From an uncultured Bacteroidales bacterium (GTDB lineage: Bacteria; Bacteroidota; Bacteroidia; Bacteroidales; P3), in contig CAMNIH010000050.1 in assembly GCA_946540365.1 (NCBI GenBank), positions 1-11,512 on the forward strand: a stretch of 11,512 nt of DNA. The letters are read 5' to 3'. Below are positions 7,115-11,512 of this stretch, in pieces. Each line of letters opens with the position of its first letter. Position 1 is the first letter of the stretch. The position numbers and the translations under genes are program-made. Under the pieces are notes generated by a model, which was not told the origin of the DNA, did no database searches, and was given only the letters and a program-made list of their open reading frames with translations.

Positions 7115-7993
7115 TTAACCTTTCAGGGCTTCCGAGCCGCTGACAATCTCGATAATTTCATTGGTGATAGCCGCCTGTCGCGCCTTGTTGTAACTCAACC
7201 GCAAATCCTTCAGCAGCTCGGTGGCGTTGTCGGTGGCCTTCTGCATGGCCGTCATGCGGGCTCCATGCTCGGCGGCCAGCGAATCAAGCACCACCCGGTA
7301 GAATGTGCTGCGCAGCGTCAAGGGGATCATCTCGCGCAGGATCTCCTCTTTCGAGGGCTCGAAGATGTAGTCGTTGACCTTGTTCTCCTTGCGATCCTTG
7401 GCATCCGCCATGGCGTTCGGCACGATGGGCAGGAACTGCTCGTTGCTGAGCACCTGCGACAGGGAGTTCTTGAACTGGTTGTACACCAGCTCGACACGAT
7501 CGATTCGCTTCTCGGCATAGTCCTCCATCAAACCGTCGGCCACGTTGGCGATGGCGTCAAAGGAAGGATTGTCGAGCAGATCGTCAAGCACCGTCAACTG
7601 GAGGTCTTTCTGTCGCACCAGCAACTCCGAGGCCTTGCGGCCGATACTCACCACCCGGATAGCCGTCTTCTGGCTGCGGTAGTGGTCGATTCGCTGTTGC
7701 GCCAGCTTGATGACATTGCTGTTGAAGGCGCCGCAGAGTCCCTTGTTCGACGTGACGACCACCAGCACCACGCGCTCCACCGGACGGACGGCATGGTAGG
7801 GCGTCTGCACCCCGTCGTCGGTCCCGATGTCGCCGATGATCTCGTTCAGCTGGGCCGCATAGGGGCGCATGCCGATGATGGCATTCTGCGCACGGCGGAA
7901 CTTGGCAGCCGAGACCATCTTCATGGCCGATGTGATCTGCTGCGTCGAGCTCACCGAGGCAATGCGCGTGCGGACTTCTTTTAGATTGGCCAT
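7115..7993 (-). CDS. atpG: F-type ATP synthase subunit gamma
   Basis: A 292-residue protein forming the central rotating stalk that couples c-ring rotation to catalysis in F1. The N-terminal helix is typical (MANLKEVRTRIASVSSTQQI, then TSAMKMVSAAKFRRAQ). The Rossmann-like middle contains VVVTSNKGLCGAFNSN (about 78-93). The C-terminal coiled-coil strand carries the family signature (MTAMQKATDNA, then ITNEIIEIVSG). The length is usual for Bacteroidota. It is the last gene of the operon, 49 bases after atpA, and ends 15 bases before a strong terminator. An AAAGG about 8 bases before the ATG is a possible weak Shine-Dalgarno sequence. Confidence 0.98.
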   Translation of the reverse strand: MANLKEVRTRIASVSSTQQITSAMKMVSAAKFRRAQNAIIGMRPYAAQLNEIIGDIGTDDGVQTPYHAVRPVERVVLVVVTSNKGLCGAFNSNVIKLAQQRIDHYRSQKTAIRVVSIGRKASELLVRQKDLQLTVLDDLLDNPSFDAIANVADGLMEDYAEKRIDRVELVYNQFKNSLSQVLSNEQFLPIVPNAMADAKDRKENKVNDYIFEPSKEEILREMIPLTLRSTFYRVVLDSLAAEHGARMTAMQKATDNATELLKDLRLSYNKARQAAITNEIIEIVSGSEALKG

Positions 7994-8010
7994 TCTTTAA
8001 CCTTTACATT

Positions 8011-8034
8011 ATATTCTATAACCCATATTCTATA
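8011..8034. repeat. 10-bp direct repeat in the atpA-atpG gap
   Basis: ATATTCTATA occurs at 8011-8020 and 8025-8034 in the 49-base gap between atpA and atpG. On the transcript this gives two copies of TATAGAATAT ahead of the atpG start. It makes the leader A/U-rich and unpaired, which may help ribosome loading in a phylum that seldom uses Shine-Dalgarno pairing. The role is inferred. Confidence 0.6.
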
Positions 8035-8042
8035 TCCCTGCC

Positions 8043-9620
8043 CTATTTGTAGCGTTCGGCAGTGTCGAGTGCCAGGCTCTTCATCGTTGCCAGGTCGCTG
8101 TCGACCAGTTTGCCGGCACGCAGGTTGGCCAGAATATCGGCGTGATCCTGCTTCATCAGGAACAAGAAGGCTTTCTCGAAGTCGCGCACCTTGTCGACGG
8201 CCACTTTCTGCAGCAATCCGTTGGTGCCGCAGAAGATGATGGCCACCTGCTCCTCGACGGGCATGGGGCTGTACTGCGGCTGTTTGAGGATCTCCACGTT
8301 GCGGGCACCCTTGTCGAGCACTGCCTTGGTGGCAGCATCGAGGTCGGAGCCGAACTTGGAGAAAGCCTCCAGCTCGCGGTACTGAGCCTGGTCCATCTTC
8401 AGGGTTCCGGCGATCTTCTTCATCGACTTGATCTGGGCCTTGCCACCCACACGGCTCACCGAGATACCCACGTTGATGGCCGGACGCACACCGCTGTTAA
8501 ACAGGTTGGTCTCGAGGAATATCTGACCATCGGTGATGGAGATAACGTTGGTGGGGATATAGGCCGACACATCGCCTGCCTGGGTCTCGATGATGGGAAG
8601 GGCCGTCAGCGAACCGCCACCCTTCACACGGCCCTGCAGCGAGGCAGGGAGGTCGTTCATCTGGGCTGCGATCTGGTCGTTCTGGATGATGCGGGCCGCA
8701 CGCTCGAGCAAACGGCTGTGCAGGTAGAACACATCACCGGGATAGGCCTCGCGTCCCGGCGGGCGACGGAGAAGCAACGAAACCTCGCGGTAGGCAACGG
8801 CCTGCTTGGAGAGGTCGTCGTAGATCACCAAGGCGTTGCGTCCCGTGTCGCGGAAGTACTCGCCGATGGCGGCACCCGCAAAGGGGGCGTAGAACTGCAT
8901 GGCGGCAGGATCCGATGCCGTGGCAGCCACCACGATGGTGTACTCCATGGCGCCTTTCTCTTCGAGGCTCTTCACCAGATTGGCCACAGTGGAGCCCTTC
9001 TGGCCGCACGCGACATAGATACAGTACACGGGATCACCGGCATCGTAATTATTCTTCTGGTTGATGATGGTATCGATGGCGATGGCCGTCTTGCCGGTCT
9101 GGCGGTCACCGATGATGAGCTCACGCTGACCGCGTCCGATAGGAATCATCGAGTCGATGGCCTTGATACCCGTCTGCAAGGGTTGCTCCACGGGCTGGCG
9201 GTAGATGACGCCGGGGGCCTTGCGCTCGAGGGGCATGTCGTAAAGGGTACCCTCGATGGGGCCCTTACCGTCGATCGGCTGACCGATGGTGTTGATCACA
9301 CGGCCCAGCAGGCCCTCGCCGACAGGCAAGGAGGCGATGCGCTTGGTACGCTTCACCGTGTCGCCCTCGTTGACCGTGGTCATCTCACCCAGCATCACCA
9401 CACCGACATTGTCCTCCTCCAGGTTCTGGACAATACCCTGATCGCCGCTGTCGAACTCGACAAGCTCGCCGCTCTGGGCGTTGTTGAGGCCATAGACACG
9501 TGCAATGCCGTCTCCCACGGTCAGCACTGTGCCAACCTCCTCGAGTTCGACATCCAAGTTGACATCGGCCAGTTGTTTCTTCAAGATTGCCGATACTTCG
9601 GCAGGCTTAATATCTGACAT
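8043..9620 (-). CDS. atpA: F-type ATP synthase subunit alpha
   Basis: A 525-residue non-catalytic nucleotide-binding subunit of the alpha3beta3 head of F1. The N-terminal beta-barrel covers about 25-95. The P-loop GDRQTGKT lies at 171-178. The nucleotide-domain block [20 protein letters not shown] (263-282) is followed by [20 protein letters not shown]. The alpha/beta signature [10 protein letters not shown] (380-389) is followed by the conserved arginine R390 in SRVGGKAQ, which reaches into the beta-subunit active site. The C-terminal helical domain is complete. A stretch about 311-335 ([21 protein letters not shown]) is longer than in E. coli alpha, a difference I associate with Bacteroidota. 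The gene starts 5 bases after atpH, and the beta-subunit gene it must pair with is not in the window. Confidence 0.99.
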   Translation of the reverse strand: MSDIKPAEVSAILKKQLADVNLDVELEEVGTVLTVGDGIARVYGLNNAQSGELVEFDSGDQGIVQNLEEDNVGVVMLGEMTTVNEGDTVKRTKRIASLPVGEGLLGRVINTIGQPIDGKGPIEGTLYDMPLERKAPGVIYRQPVEQPLQTGIKAIDSMIPIGRGQRELIIGDRQTGKTAIAIDTIINQKNNYDAGDPVYCIYVACGQKGSTVANLVKSLEEKGAMEYTIVVAATASDPAAMQFYAPFAGAAIGEYFRDTGRNALVIYDDLSKQAVAYREVSLLLRRPPGREAYPGDVFYLHSRLLERAARIIQNDQIAAQMNDLPASLQGRVKGGGSLTALPIIETQAGDVSAYIPTNVISITDGQIFLETNLFNSGVRPAINVGISVSRVGGKAQIKSMKKIAGTLKMDQAQYRELEAFSKFGSDLDAATKAVLDKGARNVEILKQPQYSPMPVEEQVAIIFCGTNGLLQKVAVDKVRDFEKAFLFLMKQDHADILANLRAGKLVDSDLATMKSLALDTAERYK

Positions 9621-9625
9621 AATCG

Positions 9626-10183
9626 TTACAATTTGCTTTCGTAATCGTTCTTCGCGAACTCCTTGCGGAGCTTGCGTATTTTGGTCCGCAGACGGGCGTC
9701 GTACATATTGTGGTCAAACTCCATTTTGAAGCCGCCCAGCATATTGGCATCGGTGGCCGTGTGCAGCTCCACCTGCTTGCCCGTATATTCCTCAATCAGA
9801 TGGCGTACAACCTCGCGGGCACTCTCGTCGGTCTCCTGGTGCGTGACCAGCTCACCCAACACGATACCCTTGCTCTCGCGATACTGATCGAGATAGCTCA
9901 GCCCGATACCGCGCAGATTCACCGAGCGGTTCTTCTTCACCACATAACGCAGGAAGGCCATCGTCTCGTCGCACACATGGCTGGCGAAAAGCGCCTCCAC
10001 CACGGCCGTCTTCTTGTCGTAGCGCACCGTGGGATTGGCGAAAAGCGCCACCAGCTGGCGGTTCTCGCCCATCACGTCGACAACCAACCGCATATCCTCG
10101 AACACACGGTCGGCCTCGCCACGCTCGCTGGCAAGCATAAACAACGCCTTCGCGTAGTTGGTATTGATACGGTAGTTATTCAT
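9626..10183 (-). CDS. atpH: F-type ATP synthase subunit delta
   Basis: A 185-residue peripheral-stalk protein that joins the b-subunit dimer to the top of the F1 head. The helical N-terminal domain begins [18 protein letters not shown] and includes [18 protein letters not shown] (about 50-67) and [17 protein letters not shown]. The C-terminal OSCP-type segment reads [18 protein letters not shown], then [11 protein letters not shown]. Length and motifs are normal for the family. Only one base separates the atpF stop from its ATG, and the next gene, atpA, follows after 5 bases, so translation is probably coupled. Confidence 0.96.
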   Translation of the reverse strand: MNNYRINTNYAKALFMLASERGEADRVFEDMRLVVDVMGENRQLVALFANPTVRYDKKTAVVEALFASHVCDETMAFLRYVVKKNRSVNLRGIGLSYLDQYRESKGIVLGELVTHQETDESAREVVRHLIEEYTGKQVELHTATDANMLGGFKMEFDHNMYDARLRTKIRKLRKEFAKNDYESKL

Positions 10184-10184
10184 A

Positions 10185-10685
10185 TCAGTTCAGCTGTGCT
10201 CGTTCCAGTTCTTTCTGAATCAAGGCATCGGCCTTGCGCTTGTCCTCCAGCTCCGCCCGGATCAGCTTCTCGGCAATCTCGATACTGAGGGTAGCGATCT
10301 GGTTCTTGAGCTCGGTCATTGCCTTCATCTTCTCGTAGTTGATGTTCTCCCGGGCGGCCTCGACAATGCGGTCGGCCTCGGCCGACGCCTTGGCGCGTGC
10401 CTCCTCGACGATCTGGTCGCTGGCCGTGCGGGCGTTGCGCAGCATCTCGTCGCGCTCCATCTTGGCCTGGCGCAGCAGCTCTTCGTTGTGAGCCACCAGA
10501 TGCTTCATCTCCTCACGGGCCTTGGCCGCCTCATTCAGCGAATCGGCAATGGCCTCCTCGCGCTTGTGGAGCGACTTGAGGATCATCGGCCAGCCGAACT
10601 TTATCAAGATGAAAGCCAAGATACCGAACGAGACCAGCATCCACACAAAAGTACCCAGGCCTGGATTGATCAAAGGATTGTTCAT
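10185..10685 (-). CDS. atpF: F-type ATP synthase subunit b
   Basis: A 166-residue stator subunit. One membrane helix at about 10-31 is followed by a long charged, Ala/Glu/Arg-rich coiled coil (about 38-160) rich in the heptad-like patterns expected of the b dimer (KREEAIADSLNEAAKAREEM). The C-terminal end (EIAEKLIRAELEDKRKA) is the region that contacts delta. The length fits the family (about 156-170). The gene follows atpE after a 128-base gap that contains three hairpins and precedes atpH by a single base. Confidence 0.97.
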   Translation of the reverse strand: MNNPLINPGLGTFVWMLVSFGILAFILIKFGWPMILKSLHKREEAIADSLNEAAKAREEMKHLVAHNEELLRQAKMERDEMLRNARTASDQIVEEARAKASAEADRIVEAARENINYEKMKAMTELKNQIATLSIEIAEKLIRAELEDKRKADALIQKELERAQLN

Positions 10686-10813
10686 ACTTGCGGTTTAGTA
10701 TTTACTGCTTTGGGCAGTATCTCTTGTTGTCATTGGATTTCTTTCAAACGGGGCCAGCCAATCGCCAGCCCCGACGAATGTTTGTAAGTGTGTCTGTCGC
10801 TCGACAGCCGGCC
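10686..10813 (-). promoter_or_regulatory. atpE-atpF intergenic region with three hairpins
   Basis: In the order transcribed there are three hairpins. The first is a 6-bp stem CTGTCG/CGACAG with a 2-base gap at 10794-10807, just after the atpE stop. The second is a 9-bp stem, seven GC pairs and two GU, at 10750-10772 with loop GAUUG. The third is a 5-bp stem ACTGC/GCAGT at 10704-10718. None is followed by a U-tract, and no -7 box is present. Because c subunits are needed in about 10-fold or greater excess, a likely role is protection or processing of the atpE message, inferred by analogy with other atp operons. Confidence 0.5.
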
Positions 10814-11086
<273 letters not shown>

Positions 11087-11125
11087 TTATTTGTTAGACA
11101 TTATTTTTTTTTACAAAACTGGGTG

Positions 11126-11133
11126 CAAAGATA
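11126..11133 (-). promoter_or_regulatory. atpE operon promoter, Bacteroidota -7 box
   Basis: On the minus strand 11133-11126 reads TATCTTTG followed by C, identical to the rpsA box and an exact match to TAnnTTTG. The sequence upstream is A/T-rich, but a TTTG at the standard -33 distance is not evident. Transcription would start near 11119, about 48 bases before the atpE ATG. The box lies between the terminator of the preceding gene and atpE, which supports atpE being first in its transcript. Confidence 0.78.
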
Positions 11134-11200
11134 AACATATTTTTTCAAATAAATGTTAAAAGCCAAAACTTTTTTCCCAAAGTGCCCAAATCAGCAACTT

Positions 11201-11276
11201 AGAAAAAAGTTGCCGATCGCCGGTCTTCCGTCGTCAGCAATTGATGGCTGACGACCCACGACCGGCAATCGGCAAC
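11201..11276 (-). terminator. Compound-hairpin terminator after the T9SS-exported protein gene
   Basis: Read on the minus strand, the outer arms 11276-11260 and 11225-11209 pair over 17 positions with one mismatch (11267/11218). After a 4-base internal loop, a perfect 9-bp stem (11255-11247 with 11238-11230) closes an 8-base loop. The stem is followed at once by six U residues (11208-11203). It starts about 30 bases after the stop codon of the upstream gene. The shape is that of a Rho-independent terminator, with an unusually long two-part stem. Confidence 0.88.
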
Positions 11277-11305
11277 TGTCTACAGGCTCTCGCCTGGTGT
11301 GGTGA

Positions 11306-11512
11306 TTACTTCACGATGAGCTTGCGGATGGCCTGGGTGCGCTCGCCCGTAATGCGGACGAAGTAGGCGCCCTTGGCATAACCCGTCAGGTCGATCGTGA
11401 GGGTCTCGTTGGCATTGGTGCTGCCGAGGTGGCCGTTCGCGCCCGTGCGGTCGCGGTACACCTCGCGGCCGTTCATATCCACCACGCTGACCGTGGCCTC
11501 ACCCTCGATGCC
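11306..11512 (-). CDS. C-terminal end of a T9SS-exported protein (sorting domain only)
   Basis: The last 68 residues of a protein that continues beyond the right edge. They form a Por secretion system type A sorting domain: VSVVDMNGREVYR (8-20), a variable loop, LTIDLTGYAKGAYFVRI (38-54), and the closing AIRKLIVK. This tail directs proteins that have crossed the inner membrane by Sec through the outer membrane by the type IX system, after which it is usually cleaved and the cargo released or anchored to A-LPS. Nothing of the functional part is visible, so what the protein does cannot be said. It is followed by a strong terminator. Confidence 0.9.
   Translation of the reverse strand, partial: GIEGEATVSVVDMNGREVYRDRTGANGHLGSTNANETLTIDLTGYAKGAYFVRITGERTQAIRKLIVK

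Noticed and set aside
8142..9617. 491-codon open frame on the plus strand opposite atpA
   Set aside because: It is fully antisense to a complete and conserved atpA, has no family motifs, and is of the Val/Leu/His/Asp-rich type that GC-rich antisense frames produce.

Overview
The window comes from a GC-rich member of the Bacteroidota, most likely order Bacteroidales. Four things point there: type IX secretion (Por) sorting tails on three proteins, two streptopain-type C10 peptidases with Spi-like propeptides, Bacteroidota-type -7 promoter boxes (TAnnTTTG, here TATCTTTG) before rpsA and atpE, and start codons preceded by A/T-rich leaders with little or no Shine-Dalgarno signal. I cannot name a genus. 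All nine protein-coding genes lie on the minus strand, so transcription runs from high to low coordinates.

In transcription order: (1) the last 68 codons of a T9SS-exported protein (11306-11512), closed by a large compound hairpin with a U-tract (about 11201-11276); (2) a promoter and five F-type ATP synthase genes, atpE-atpF-atpH-atpA-atpG (11071 down to 7115), ended by a strong intrinsic terminator (7061-7099); (3) two tandem, diverged, secreted C10 cysteine peptidases (7060-4829 and 4812-2779) and an FHS/FucP-type MFS sugar transporter (2729-1416), closely spaced with no internal promoter that I can see; (4) a 340-base intergenic stretch holding a 104-bp perfect palindrome built of 11-bp units, then the rpsA promoter and a structured leader; (5) the first 358 codons of rpsA (ribosomal protein S1), cut by the window edge.

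The ATP synthase genes supply the c-ring (atpE), stator (atpF, atpH), catalytic-head alpha subunit (atpA) and central stalk gamma subunit (atpG). The genes for subunits a (atpB), beta (atpD) and epsilon (atpC) are not here. atpE follows its own promoter, just after an unrelated exported-protein gene, so the ATP synthase locus is split. The peptidases would be exported by Sec, passed through the outer membrane by T9SS, and degrade protein outside the cell. The transporter would import a sugar across the inner membrane. A functional link between them is not evident beyond gene order.

The observations most worth a second look are the 104-bp palindrome with its eight 11-bp-phased CTTCAGT/ACTGAAG sites, the atp terminator that lies inside the only available leader of the first peptidase gene, and the separation of atpE-F-H-A-G from atpB/D/C.
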